Assembly: GCA_035041965.1 (NCBI GenBank)
Contig: JAPYMA010000858.1
Span: forward strand, 327,909-391,908
Reading direction: 5' to 3'
Length of the DNA: 64,000 nt
Source of the DNA: Anisakis pegreffii
Taxonomy: Eukaryota; Nematoda; Chromadorea; Rhabditida; Anisakidae
In this document: piece by piece, positions 23,173 to 36,656 of the stretch
Numbering within the stretch: position 1 is the first letter of the stretch
Layout of the letters: each line of letters starts with the position of its first letter
Position numbers and translations under genes: made by a program
The notes under the pieces: model-generated
What the model was told of the DNA's origin: nothing
What the model saw: the letters and a program-made list of their open reading frames with translations, nothing else
Databases searched by the model: none

Positions 23173-25519
23173 AATTATACCTAATGTAAGATGCGCAAGA
23201 CAAACGCCAACGTTGTGACCGCAACAAATGATGTTGTTGGTAGCATTTTCACAACGTAAATTTAGGTTATTTTTGAATTTTTTTCATAATCAAACTTATC
23301 TTATTATATACTATATATTTGAATGTTTCAACAATTCCAATTTGTTTCCCAGTATTGACCAAATGCAGTCCCAATAATTTTCAATCTGGTGTTCGAAAGA
23401 GGGCCCATGTGACGATTTCTAATAAACCATCTCCTTCGTGAGTGTGGGAGAATTTCCAGTTCTCGCGGGTGTACCCGCGACGTGATTCATTGAATGGAAT
23501 CCCCTATCGGTGGGGGATTTTGAGGCCCCCACTGAGGCCACTCTACCCGCTGATTGTACCTCGGGGAATATAATTTGTTGAAGATTATGAAGTATTTTTC
23601 AAACATGGCAACGCAGAGTGTTTAGAGACGCGGATCACAGTGATGAAGTGCTCAGAATTTCCGTCGGAGGAGCAAGAGAAGTCACCGTAAGAGGACGGGA
23701 AATTTGATATTGCATCACCGAGACATAAGACTCAGAGAAGTCATGAACTGGTGTGGGAGAGAACGTGGATTTGAAGGGTGGATCAGTGGTCATCGTGTGG
23801 TTCACACATGAAGAATCACTGGGGTCTAATTTGAAAAAAAAAACAGACCCAGCATTTTCCAACTTTGTGCTTTGAGTCCACAATCGGCTCCGGGTTTTCA
23901 GAAATTTCCGCTTCGCCTCCAACTCCAAAATTTATTCTGATCCCGCTCTGGCTCTGGAAGAAATTATCCTACATTTCATAGCTCCGGCTTACGAATGTTG
24001 CTGCGATACTGCTTCAGAAACATTAACATGCAACGTTTGTTATCATGAATAAGTCAGTTATGAGTTAAGACAATGAATCACCATCATTTTTCATATCTGC
24101 TCTTCACGATGGCTCACCTCGGGACCCTTGCGCGTGCAGGAGATTCGGAGAACAGAACTTTCGCGACAGTTTCCTCTACGCCCTGTCCTGAGGATCCATG
24201 CACTACTGAGTATTTTTGTAGAGGATTTTTGTGCGGGGTCCTTGTGGTTGCACTCGCGAGGGGAGAGGATTGATGTAAATTCCGAGCAATACTTCAACCC
24301 CAATAAATCCAACTGAAGCAGTTCATTATAATCAGTATAGCTCCAATAAAAATCCAATTTACTATTACGTTCACTACAGCGCACGACCAGTGGTGATACA
24401 AGCGACTGCATTCCTTAGATATACAAATTTCATTCAAAAACTCTGCAAATGATTTCAAAATTTGCATGAAATTATTTGTGTTGTATCGAAAACGACATTC
24501 AATCCAACTTTGGTCACCAAAAACGTGCGAGATATGGTCACAGAATCGTTACGATAATGCGACACACTTCTTTAGCTGTTATAAATGAATGAATATGGAG
24601 AAATAAATAAACAGATCACTTGAACAATTAAGGACTGAGCGATTAAATGAATGAATAGACAAATGAATACATAAGTGAATAATAGAATATATGAATAAAC
24701 AAATAATGAATTGAATTGTTTCTGTATATCCACGATGCACAATAGGGCTCGGCATGCAGATGTGCTGAGTTTTTTCAAGAACGCAGCGCTCAAAATGTAC
24801 TTACGAAAAGATAAGTCTTCATCTTCCGTCTTATTTTGCACTCTTTCGAAAGATGTTCTCATAAACGCATCTTTTTATCGGCAATTTTTACTTATATTTT
24901 TTCAGCAGGATATTCTCATAAACTTTTTCAGCGATGATGATTCCGTTCATGACGCTTTCGAAATTATGCCATAAGCATGTACTCATATCTTTTAAAACTG
25001 ATTTTAAAATGAACAAATGCAACTGATTGCATATTCATATGCTGTACAATCTCGATCGGATCACCCACGCAAACGATAGCTTTCAGTTATTTTCATCCTC
25101 ATTTCAAATGTGATCCTTCGATCTGTTCACCGAAACTATCAACAACATCATCGAATTCATACACCAGTTGTTGTTCAAAGATGTATGCCAATTGAGAGCA
25201 CAATAAGCCCTCTGTTAAAAGCATCCATCCGGATAAAAAAATGGCTACAAAATTTTCGAGGATATTCGCTGAGGATGTTGACAACTTACAACGATCCAAA
25301 CAGTCAGAGTCTCACACATTTCTAGTAACTTGCTTCACATGAGCTCCAAAAAAAGAGAATTCTTCTGGTATTGTGACGACTGCAGTTGCAGTTGACGGGA
25401 ACATGTTTGCATAATTATGCTGTGGAATTCGCTGGTTTTATCATTCACTAGTGCTGTTTCTTAATAGACCGGTGGTATGGATCGTTTAATAGTGATCTAT
25501 ACACAAATACGAATTTCAG
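23173..25519. other. Spacer with GC-rich inverted module
   Basis: Holds a GC-rich stretch at 23400-23575 (see the repeat entry), otherwise AT-rich. Around 25100-25320 both strands are open for over 60 codons; I could not decide whether either is coding. Confidence 0.4.
23490..23560 (-). repeat. GC-rich dispersed module, second copy at 18370-18425
   Basis: The reverse complement of this stretch contains GGGTA, CCTCAGTGGGG and GGATTCCAT in the same order as 18370-18425 on the plus strand (GGGTACGACG, CCTCAGTGGGG, CGATTCCAT). The copy here has ~20 extra bases including a CCCCCACCGATAGGGG hairpin. Confidence 0.5.
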
Positions 25520-25811
25520 GCTGATCAGTTATCACATGAGCACAAGATTCTGTTACAGATTTATTCATTCACTTTCCTTCGTTACAGCCGTAAGTCTTCC
25601 GCAGCATTCACATTCAGCTTCTCGCCAGTCACATTCAGTCGGTCCCTTTCACACTACTCATGTTTGCGGTATTGTTGATGCTGTAAGTGAGGAAAGTGCG
25701 AGGAACATATTTTTTTGTCTGCAGGAGGTTGGTTGGATCGTATCCAAACGTGTACTGCTTCGTTCTATGCTGACGAATACGCATAGATGCATGAAAAGCC
25801 GCCGAGAGTAA
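25520..25811 (+). CDS. Candidate 3' exons of a plus-strand gene
   Basis: Three short exons join in phase at consensus splice sites. 25520-25589 reads ADQLSHEHKILLQIYSF after TTTCAG, with donor GTAAGT. 25639-25682 reads GPFHTTHVCGIVDA after ATTCAG, with donor GTAAGT. 25725-25811 reads EVGWIVSKRVLLRSM after CTGCAG and stops at TAA. Introns are 49 and 42 bases. No upstream exon or family was identified. Minus-strand frames in the same place are also fairly open, so this is tentative. Confidence 0.33.
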
Positions 25812-26228
25812 AGCTATCAGGTTTGCTTAGGAACGTAGTAGTACATGTTGTTTACGAGAAATCAACGCTGAACAATCGATTCGAAGGCTCAGAGAGAATT
25901 TTGTCTGAAGAGGCCAGACTTGCAGACTGCAGATTATTCACGCTTTCCAGTATCATATCGCATAACATTTCGCAATTACATGTCTGTGCTGATTGCGTGG
26001 ATGGATGGAATTTTGTTTCCTTAGAACCACAACTCAACAATATTATTGTCACTATTTCGATTATATTCTTAAAATTAAACAAAACGGATATTTAGGTTAT
26101 CAAAACCGAAAAGTGCCAGCATCGCTCTTTGATATCGTAGCATTCATCTCGTCCCCAAAAACCAACCAAAGCAAAACAGTAAAACCATTTTGACGTTTAT
26201 TGCTTTGAACGTAATCATATGATCATTC

Positions 26229-26269
26229 AATATAACACAAGAGTTGTTTAACAACTCTTGTGTTATATT
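26229..26269. repeat. Perfect 20-bp foldback palindrome
   Basis: Arm 26229-26248 (AATATAACACAAGAGTTGTT) is exactly complementary to 26250-26269 with a single-base loop. Flanking ATGATC and GATCAT extend the symmetry imperfectly. Confidence 0.9.
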
Positions 26270-27336
26270 AAACGATCATGTGTATTGGATAGCGATAGTT
26301 TCTTGAGCATTTCTTCTACCGATACGCCTTTGGTTTGGATTCGAAAAATTTCCCCTCTCTTCTCTCCACTTCCCCATCAATGATTGAGTTGTTTGACGGA
26401 GAATTGTGATTTGAAAAAGACTTAGGATAATAACGCACGAAACAGAGGTAGGCTGGGAGCACTGAAGAAAAATTAGTTTAAAAGTGAGAAATGATGTTCG
26501 GAAGTTGCGATCTCATTTTAGTTGTACCTATCAAGAATACTGTTACAGTGAATTGAAATTAACTACTGATTTTCCAGTTCAGTCAAAATAATGAATGGTT
26601 GGTTGAATCGGAATGAATCGTTCGTTCCCTTCAACCAAAGTTGAACGGAATTGAAATGATCCTTTGCACAACACAACAACAACAAAACTCATTGATGCGA
26701 ACCATGCACTCATTTTCGTTCAATCGATGCTAAATCGCATATGATCACATCGTTTTTTCACATCCAAAAAACACGTCTGTCTCCTCGCAGACGATGAGGT
26801 ATGTGCGATGATTAAGTATAAAAACGCATTCATGTCTCTTTTGTGCTCAATACGATTCTTCGCATCGTTCCCATTTCTCATTCACAACTCATTCCAAGCG
26901 TCCTCGATCTCATCCCACCCAAAGGTTCCTCTCCTCGTTTCTCAGACAAACAAACAAACACATTTGATACGCCTGAACAGATCTCAAACGCTACTTCTCA
27001 TAACACGCATTCCAAACGAGTGATGATCGATTACATTATTCAAAGTAGTGTGTTGTAGGGATCGGGAAATTTCGGTGACCCCGTCTCGTGTCCGATTTTA
27101 TTCGAGCTGATGGCGACTGGAAAATTTCGTCCTGGACTTTCCCCATCCCTGGCTTTTTTCCGTCATCGCAGCACAATAATTCGTAGGTTTATCGCAAGGT
27201 CACTGAATTTGAGGACTTCACGAACTGTTAGCAATAACATACAGAAGTTTTCTTTCAATTCAGACTACCGATTATTTGTTTAACAGTCTTTTTAATCATT
27301 GACTCACCATTTCTCGTTAACTATTCATTTTGTATT

Positions 27337-27545
27337 TATTATGAAACCTTAATGGACTGATTACATTGCAGTTGACTCACCAAAAGTTTACAGAGATAAA
27401 GCCCTTGAAATGTTAACATTTTGAGTCAAATGCTCACTGGAATGATGCCCTTCTGAGTCAAATGAAACTCAACTCTTCCCTAGTTGAGCGAGACGCATTT
27501 AGATTCACTGAAAAAAATCTTATTATGAAGCCTTAATGGACTGAT
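27337..27545 (+). repeat. Duplicated ~26-bp tract, 183 bp apart
   Basis: TTATTATGAA(A/G)CCTTAATGG followed by ACTGATTA occurs at 27337 and 27520 with one difference. The surrounding GACTCACC and GAGTCAAATG motifs also recur. Confidence 0.7.
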
Positions 27546-30500
27546 TAGAAAAACCGTCACAGCAAATTGAATAACAACGATTTTGAAGAACTCACAGAAA
27601 TATGACGTTTTAATCATGCTTTCAACCGCAATTCGAATGATCACCTCAGATCATTTTCAAAATGTTGTGAATTGACGCGGATTTTCACATAACTCTCTGG
27701 TAACGTTGAATCGCCTCATTATCATCCATTCATCTCTTCCTCACCTCTTCACTTCTGCTTTTGTGTTCATGATCATCACCATTAATTATGCGTATTTATA
27801 TGCTATTAAATGCTTAACGCATTAAATTTATGTATACGTGCTTCAATAATAAAGTATTCATTATTCATTCTCACAGTTCACGCAAGGAACCGCAACTGTT
27901 GCAGTTTACCCCTTCAACTGAGTAATCATTTTCGGCTTGTTGTTCCGAATATTTCATCAGCTTATTACTTTGTCAGCAAATGTTCGGTTGACCTCATTCA
28001 TAAGATAGCAACTGGCTGAGAGCTTGCTTGTTAGTACAGTGAATGAAATGTGGGATATGAGCGAGAATTCGCAATGTTTTTTATATGAATTCATCGATTT
28101 GTTTACCACTATTACTAGTTATTCACCAGTCATCCGACTATGCACTTTTGTTTATCATCTGTCGGTAATCCTCCAAATAGACACTCATTTAGTCAACATT
28201 CACATCCATGAACTATGTTGATTCATTTGGCCTTTTTTCGTTTATCCGAATTCATTATTGGGCCCTCTTAAAGTTTTGCAGCCAGTGCACTCCTTTCAAC
28301 CAAATCGTCATCCCATCCTCACAAATACAGCGATGTTTCACAGACGCTACCAAGAGTGTATGTTTTTTGCTTTCATTTCTTGAATAATTCGTCGTTTATT
28401 GCTTCCAATGAATTTTGAGTTTGTTTTTTTCATCGCATGAATAATTCTTTAAAACATCATTATATTTTATTGCTGTGTCGCTATTAATGATTCCGTCAAA
28501 TCTGTGATATTAAAACTGTCAATAAACATTCAGTAGTAAGTGAATTGTCTTCGTTTGACTCTTTTCAGCTTTCATGGTCATTTTTGCAAATAACTGTTGG
28601 AACCGGGTTTCCTATCGAGGAGGGTAAAATTTCCTGGAAGGTGGGCATTCAGGGGCATTAGAAGAGAGAGTTGAGGAGATCGGTGAATCAGTGATGACTG
28701 AATCTCTCATATTTTTTCCATAATTGTTCAGCAACATTTTCAGGACGCTTGCTTGAATGCAACAATGTGATTCTTTTGGTAACAACGGCGGATTCTTGAT
28801 AGCAAACATTTTGACACTGAATCAATTCGTCGTTCTCCTTTGCTTGCAAATATCAGAGTGTTTGAGGAAAGGAAGATCTTACAGCCAAGCATGGGCAAAT
28901 AGCTCGAGAGCGTGAGAACCTCAGGTTCATTGCCTTGTCTGTGCGCACGAGCGGTTCGGTGGTTTGCTGTCGCACTCAAGTAATTCCTTCTGTTGCAACT
29001 GATAACATCCTCATCACATACACGCAAACATCAACAGTAGGTAAACAACAAACTCTATCATAAAGGTCACTTTTCCGGAATTTGCACTTCGATGCGTTGC
29101 ACTTTGTGAGTTAATTCGTTTTGACTGTTCAATTGTGTAATTTTTAACAAGTTGACTCTTGTCACTTTCGCATTATTTCACGTTTGATTTGCATGCATAA
29201 AAACTTTAGTCAATTAGTGCTTTGTGAAAACTACTTTGATGAATTTTTCTGAAAATTATAACTCGTGTTCTTGAATGGGACGCGTTTTTTGTGATGAATC
29301 TAGACATTATGCACTATTGTGTGCACCGTCGTTTCTGTTTTTTGCACTTAATTGTGTTTATATTTCATTTTTCACTTTCGTTTGCCATGCATTCCTTTCT
29401 TCTGTCCTACATTCTCAGAAGTTCCATCCGTTCAAATGTTTGCCCTTCGAGCAGTCAACATTAGCATCGTCGCGAGGTTCGTCGCCTATGTTTGTATGGT
29501 GTGATAAAATCGGCTATTTTAACGAGTTATCAGTTGAATCTGAAATTGTATTTGATCGTCGTAAAGCGATCATACTGATCGTTTGAGTTTATCTGCTCTA
29601 CTTGTTGACGATTTAGATCGCACTTTACCTGAAACAGTATTGTAAATGTCCTCTTTGCAGTTGGTCTGTTCTATAAGCAGTCATTGTTCTGGCCTACCAA
29701 ATTCATAGTTTCACTTCGACTGCTTTTTTTTGTTTTCTGATGTCCTAACTCTCATTTTTTCCGCATTTATTGCGTTGTTATGTGGAATGCTGCTAAGCTT
29801 GTGATCAGATAAACACTCTGAATTTTGTTACTTAAAGATGAACGTTCGATTGAGTTGTGTTCAGGTAATAACATTGAGATGTTCACGGGAAATTGCACTA
29901 GAGTGATGAAATCATTCACTGTTTTGACAAAAAAATTGGGTAATGATAGTTGTTTGTATGAGAGTGGTTTCGAAACATTCATCAACATTTTCATTTCGGT
30001 CCGTTCCGCGTACCACAATTTGCACTTCGGGCGCCCTACTTATGATAAAAGAATGCATTGTTTGTTGGCAACTGAACAAAAAGTTCTTTTTTTCATAATC
30101 AAAACGCATTTGTTTGATTTGTCGCTTTCAGTTGTTCGCTTTACTTTATGAATTATTCAAGATTGTTCAAGATTCGGTGAATCACGTTTGCTGCCCTCAA
30201 ATCCGGGTGGTACTGTAGACCGTCATTTATGAATCGCAATGCGGATTAGCGTTTTTAAAGTGTTGTTCGTGACAGAATTTCGTTGTGAATAGATCCGAGT
30301 TCTGCCAGCTTAAATGCATACTTTACGCTGTTCCAGATTCATTTCCGAGAAATGCTTCCAGCCTTCTCACTGACAGCTTAGGCTTCGATAAACTCTCACC
30401 TTTCGAATAGCGTCCTGTATCAATTTCCCCAGAACCGATGAATTGCCAGCGGAATTTTTCATCTCATCTAAAAATACGTCCATATACATCAAGTAAATTG

Positions 30501-32017
30501 AGCAAAATGCTCGGTGTCATTTATTGTTTTATTAATCAAATGTTTTTGGTGATCATTTCAGTTGTTTACATGAAAGTTTCCACCTTTAGCGATCACATAA
30601 TGCCATCACTGTCAAACAAAACCTTCCATTCCATTCAATTTAATCGTTTCCATTTAGATCAAATAGTTTCACTTTATTTCCTCAGCCATTGCTTGAATCC
30701 TCGGGACTGTTGAAGGATGATGTATAATTAGTAATATTCAAAAAAGAAGACACAATGAAACGAGTGAAATAATTTGTTTATAGCCATTGAATTAATATCA
30801 ATATTTGTTCTTTGTGAGGTGATGTTTTTTATTGTTTACACAAATAGATTCGTATCATCCTTTATTTCACAGCTACTGTTTGGTATGAATTTTTATTTTT
30901 GTTTTATCGAATGACTACGTTTACTGTCATTCAGCTGTCATTCAAAATACTTGATGATCTCCGATGTCGTTTTTGTGGTTCATAAAATAACTTTTATGGC
31001 ATTCAGTCGAGGTATCCAATCAGCACTTCGAAATATCATATTAGGTTTCTGTTTGGAATTGGAACACCTGACATTTCAGACATTTTCTGTCGAAAAATTG
31101 AATTCGTCGACTCGATGCTCATAATCCAGTAACGTTCATTGGAGAGGTAATTCGCTCAGTGTGACTGCTTCTGAGAACAGACATTTTGAGAGTTTGTTCG
31201 AGATTTCATGCTGTCCGAAAGCTGCCAATTTTTTGCTCTTTTAGGAAGAGTCGAAACCAATGGATTCTTCAACGGCAGTGAAAAGTGAGCCTATAACAGC
31301 GCATAACATTTTTATCTCATGCCATAATTGATTTTGAACATGTTTATTGATAAAGTGCCGTTCATTTCGTTGCCATTTCGCATCAACTGAGCGATTTCTA
31401 TCATGCATTCAAAAGTTGATCAGATTTTTTTGACATTTGTATTGCTTCATTTGTATTAAGGAATTTAAGGAATACAAAGTTGATTTTGTATTGAGGAATT
31501 CATTTCAAATTGCGATTCGTTTGTATTGCTTTGAAACGGATGATTCATTGAAATATGATTGTGCTATCTTGAATGAATGGTGCATGATGATATTAAAAGC
31601 GGTGCGCTTATACTCACTTTCTTTGCCGTCTACGGTTCGTACTACCGAAAAACACCATTTCCTTTCTGGCACTTTGTCGCACCTCTCAGTTAACATCATC
31701 AAACAAATATGAAAGGATCCAAACAACATCTACATACCAAATATTGTAAATACTCACTTCATCCCTCAAAGAATTATGAGCGTTTTGTTCCGAACTACGA
31801 ACACAATTTGTATGCAGTTGCAAATGTTATTATTATCATTGCTGTCCTTTTCGTTATTATTATTCTTGTTGTTATTATTGTTCTCATTATCACTGAAAAT
31901 ATTATGGCTCGTGTGATCCTTAATGCTGGTGTTCTGCTCATTACAAGTATTTTTCTTACTACCGCCAGTACAATGTCATCACTTTTGTCTAGCAGTGCCG
32001 TCGTTCTGATGTAATCC

Positions 32018-32373
32018 TCACAATGATAACGGCTCTTCTTGTTCGGCATAATATTTTGTTGAGATCCTGTCCTGTTCACGGACAGTCTGCAGAAAATATC
32101 CAGATGCATTCTGGCGTACTTCAAAGCCCCAAACCTGAGAATAAACCGAATATTGAGCCAGAGTACGGCTTAAGAAGATGGGACTAGAATTCATTTATGA
32201 ATTTCGTGATATTCGAATGCACTCTGCATGTTGTCATTTCTGAACGATGCCGGAACATGAAATTGAATGATAGCAAGTTGCGTAACAGATGCTGATAACT
32301 GAATTGTTGATGAAAACTGGGAACGACGACTCATCACAAGCGTTTGTTTGCTGTTTGTTTGTTCAGCAGTCAA
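32018..32373 (-). CDS. Candidate small minus-strand two-exon gene
   Basis: Exon 32134-32018 follows an ATTCTCAG acceptor and is open to a TGA; it reads VWGFEVRQNASGYFLQTV then EQDRISTKYYAEQEE, which looks like real protein. A possible first exon (32373-32257) starts MTAEQTNSKQTLVMSRR and joins in phase through a weak donor, giving ~77 residues. It could instead be the last exon of a longer gene. Not recognised. Confidence 0.33.
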
Positions 32374-35189
32374 ACCAATTTTTTACTTTTATGATATCAT
32401 TGAAGTTTTTTATTGTAAAATAAAGAACATGATTGTAAAATAATGTGATAAAAGTGGAAAGAATCATTTTGATAAAGTGAAATACCAATAATGTCATCAT
32501 TTCAATGCAGTGTCATCATGATTTTTGATTTCCTCCGAAGTTATTCGAATATTTCAATGTTCAGATTTATTTTCTGCTAAGTTCCCCTGACAACTCCTTT
32601 CCAACATTTGATCCATTCAATAAAATGCAATAGTAATTTTTCTGCATTCTCGCAAAAACGCAAAAAATGGCCGTTATTACAAGATTGAAAGTTATTGGGA
32701 ATTATTAAAAGACTTCACTAGAGTTACGAACAAAAACTTTAAGAACAATAATATTAGCATTGCTTTTGAATGAACTAACTAACAATTAAATTGTAAGCTG
32801 ACAAATCCACTTCGTTTCATATTTCATCGTTAACGCCAAGTCAGTTTGACTATGATGGAGATTGTTTTGATAAAGTTCCTTGTAGAGTGAAAAGTGGTAG
32901 TCCGATAGAATTCCTTCAGATAAATTTCTCAAGAAATCCTGATAATTCTTTGAAGTCAATAAAATTCCTTAAGTAATAAAATCGCCATTCCATACTATCT
33001 GAAAATCATACTATGTAATTGTAAATTGTATGCACCAAAATTTTCGCTGATCTTCTGATTTTGTTTTAAAATTTTGTCAATGAATGTGATGAGATAATGT
33101 GGTCAATTGCTGAGTGATGCTCATATCTGTCATTTGATATGGCTTAATTAATGATACCGGAAAAACTCGAATTCAAATTGAATCACATTAAACTGCTTTC
33201 AAATATTTTTTGGGTCACATCTAACGATCAATTGCCTCTCAGAGCACCGAAGACGAAATTAACGTATGATTGCTTGGGCTGTTTGCGAGATTACGAACAA
33301 GTAAAAGGAGGAGGGATGACGTCCACGTTTCAGCACAGGTGAATTATCAAAGTTGTCACGTGAAATTCTGTGTTGAGTTGATGAAAAGTGCGACTGCACT
33401 GTTCTGTAATACAAATACAGGATCGTTGATATGCTAATGTTTCCATAACCTTTATTCCCTATTTACCCATATCACACCACTATCTGATGGTAGTTGTTTG
33501 TTTATTCACAACCTCTCATAATTCATCCCGTAACATAAATTCCTTTCATCCTTATTTAAGAGGTTCCTTCCCTTTCAAGCTCCCAAAAACTTATTTCACT
33601 CCTTTCGTAATTATCCTAGTTTGACTCTCTTTTGTTCACAATCCACAAATTTCTCAACAAAGTGTTGCTTTAATTGGTGATAACCGGAGACCGTAATTGT
33701 GATGAATTAAGTTTACGCTTAGACCTAGGCTGAGATTTAACGGGGAGGGGAGTGGGGGGGGAGGGAGGGGACCGTTCATTCCTTCAATAAATACTTCAAA
33801 CCCAATACAACAGAACCACTTTTTTGTTCATTATGTTCTTCAGCACTGGAATGAGCCTCAACTTAAGCCTGAACCTAAGTGTAGTGCATCTCGATTACGG
33901 CCTCTTATTACCACCAGTTCCTGCTTCACGAAGTATAATAATTGCATCTTAACTAAGCGTTCACTCCGCAAAATTTATCATTTAATAACTATCTGAACTA
34001 GTTTAAATACCTCCCTCACATTCATGTTTGTGAATCATATCCTTCAAGCGTTGTGAATGTGATGAATTCTATAACACTCCCGAAGTGACCACCACAACAG
34101 AAACGGTATGTAGTCAAGTCTCATAAGCTGCATACTTCATTTTCTCATGTGGTATCAGAAGATGTGAAAGTATACAGCAGACTAAAGGAATGTTGCGGCA
34201 CTGCTTATGCATAAGCATGAAAAAGCAATTTTACTGCATGTTTTATTGTTGAATGCAATTGTTTACCACTGCTGCCTGCCTTTCAACCGATAATATATTA
34301 TTGGCTACGAAAGTTGTTTACGTATTCCAACTCAACTCAACGATCTCTTTCGTATCTCTGCCTGCTTTCGGCTCGCTGTGGCAATTCGTCCCTAAAGTGC
34401 ATTCATTCTGAATCGTTCCGTTTTACCGCCCATACGTTCGTCCATTCCAGTATGATCGCCCTTCGTCTCAACACTCTCTTATATTGTCTGTGGCCGTCTC
34501 GTCATTCTCTAAACGAATACGTCATCGCAGCTCGTGATTCCTTCAAAAATCTACTTGTAAACAACTTCGTATCTCAACCGAATCTACTCTCGTAATGCCA
34601 CGTTTCCGTCATACCCGATTCCAGTCTCATCCAATCGCACATACACTCGACCTCACATACTTACTTTCACACATAAACAACATTCAACTCATCCATATAC
34701 AACAAATGTGTGTAGTCATATGTAGCGATGCTGTTTGTTTCATTATGATTATTCTACGTGTTTTTAACATATAGCGTTCGCTGTTTCATTTATATGAAGC
34801 ATCGAGAATTACAGAATGGACTACTTCATTAGTTTTTCATTAGAAGAATGATTTTTAAATAAATCTTCGTCGTTTTACTTTGTTACTTTCTTCATTTAAT
34901 TTGCCGTGTAATCTGATGCCCTCTAATGTTTCATTGTATGATCACATGTCTTTGATGTTTGCATTCTACTGCATGGTTTAGAACAGTGTTTCTCGTAGGG
35001 AAGTGAATTACCTCTTGATGTTCGGGGATTTCAAGAGATAATTGAGAGTATAAATGGACTTATTGATAAAATACAATTTCTTCATTGCTGACGAATGTTT
35101 GTTTCATCGTTTTTCGTTATTAATTGGCGAGGTTCATATTCTTTTTGCAACTGATAAATAAAGTTTTGAAAAAACTTGTTCTATTCCAG
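32374..35189. other. Spacer with a G-rich tract
   Basis: No supportable gene. 33742-33770 is a G-rich tract of at least four G-runs on the plus strand. A short open frame at 33240-33301 before a GTAAAAGG donor could be a small exon. Confidence 0.4.
33742..33770 (+). other. G-rich tract, potential G-quadruplex
   Basis: Runs of 4, 4, 8, 3 and 4 G separated by 1-3 bases in otherwise AT-rich DNA fit the usual quadruplex pattern. Confidence 0.7.
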
Positions 35190-35332
35190 GGAATTAACTA
35201 CTTTCACGCCAACGAGAAATTTCCTGGTCGGTTTCCGATTTGTCCCTGATGTTATGTTTGGAAGTGATAAATTCTTGTGGGAGTTGAGGGTTAATGAGGC
35301 TTACTTGACCATCGAAGGAGATAACGAAGCTG
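35190..35332 (+). CDS. Isolated coding-like exon
   Basis: A 143-base open exon lies between a CTATTCCAG acceptor and a GTAAGC donor. It reads ELTTFTPTRNFLVGFRFV, then SDKFLWELRVNEAYLTIEGD. The alternating hydrophobic pattern suggests beta strands. Partner exons and family are not identified; the degenerate Cys-containing sequence at 36.7 kb could belong to the same original gene. Confidence 0.38.
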
Positions 35333-36656
35333 GTAAGCGAAATATTGGAGTGGATCTTTGAACTTGAACTCTGTCAAATCCATTATTCGTTATGTTTTGC
35401 ATCTGACTGCGTCGTTGATTTTGTTTATGTTTACTCGCTTTGATGATTGTTGTGTTCTTATCGCATTTTGTACATGTGATACGCATATAAAAAACATTTC
35501 ACGAGTACCGCATAATTTTGAATGGGCTGACAGAGAGCACCGATGAAGCAGTTTGTGTGTAATTTGCTGGAATGATTTTTTATGATAGACAAGAAAAAGG
35601 AAATGTTAGCATTCCATATTATCAGAAGAATTCAAGAATTGACGTGAAAAGTGATTATAGAGTTGAAAGTAGCCATGTGAAGCATGTAATCGTCTGTAAA
35701 CTATGCAAATGAATTAGTTTTGACTGTTCAGTCGCATCAGGTTTATGAGAGAAGAGAGACGTCCGTTGGGAAATGCACATACATGTACACAAAACATTCG
35801 CATTCATCTCGATCTGTTGTATTCGTTGATTCGTTTTTGTTTTGTCTTTCATTATGCCCTTTACGGTCATGATGATGTGGGTGGATGCTCTTTGAATGAA
35901 TAGTCGTCATTTCTGCTACTATTGCAGCCATCGGCTGTTTTCCTTTTGTCTATGCTAGTCGTCTGCGCAGTGAATAAGACGAAGCCAGATAGGAAGATAG
36001 TCCGCACCATTGCTTCGGTCAGTATCATCTGCTATTAATTAGATTACCTCTTACCTCATCAGCTTTCTGTATGTGTGGTGTTTGAACTGTAGACAATTAC
36101 AGCCGTTATTATTTCTAGAGATTACTTCGAAGATGCAGAATTCATTTTCAGTAGTAAGCAGTAGTTGATGAGAGTGAACCTCAAGTGGAGTGAATTCAGC
36201 TCTGTTAATTTTCTTAGGGTCTTTGATAGCTCATGAATCACTTTATAGAATCCCACCAATTATTCCGTATAGAACTGACGTTTCTTGACTTCCCCTAACT
36301 TCGAGAACTTATTCATTACAAGTAATCCTTTAAAATTTCCAGCATTTATTCAATATTTACCTCCCGGGAAGACAGTCACTGATGTTTAATACGCTGAACT
36401 AATGCGTGAATCGACCAAGCAGAAATGGTAATGAGTCTCTTAAAATCTAGTGCTTTCTTGGCATATTGAAGCGCCGAATCACGATGGCGTATTGGGACGA
36501 AATTTTTGGAGAGCCATTACTCTATGCAACTTCATCGCTTTAAAAAATATTCAAAATACACAATTTACTCGATTGAGTGAAACAGGAACAGAAATTAATG
36601 GAAAAAAAGGATAATAAAATAGCTACCGTAATGTAAGGACCATTCGGAATGTTTGG

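Larger units (their letters stand above)
25812..32017. other. Long spacer or intron
   Basis: AT-rich. It contains a perfect 20-bp foldback at 26229-26269, a duplicated ~26-bp tract at 27337 and 27520, and a possible small plus exon around 31246-31287 after a CTTTTAG acceptor, which has no partner. No supportable gene. Confidence 0.4.

Noticed and set aside
31795..32124. 109-codon minus-strand frame
   Set aside because: Overlaps the better supported exon 32134-32018 in another frame and then runs into ATT-rich sequence; treated as a shadow.
33700..33900. Telomere-like TTAGGC/GCCTAA words
   Set aside because: Only scattered degenerate matches with no tandem run, so no interstitial telomere array.
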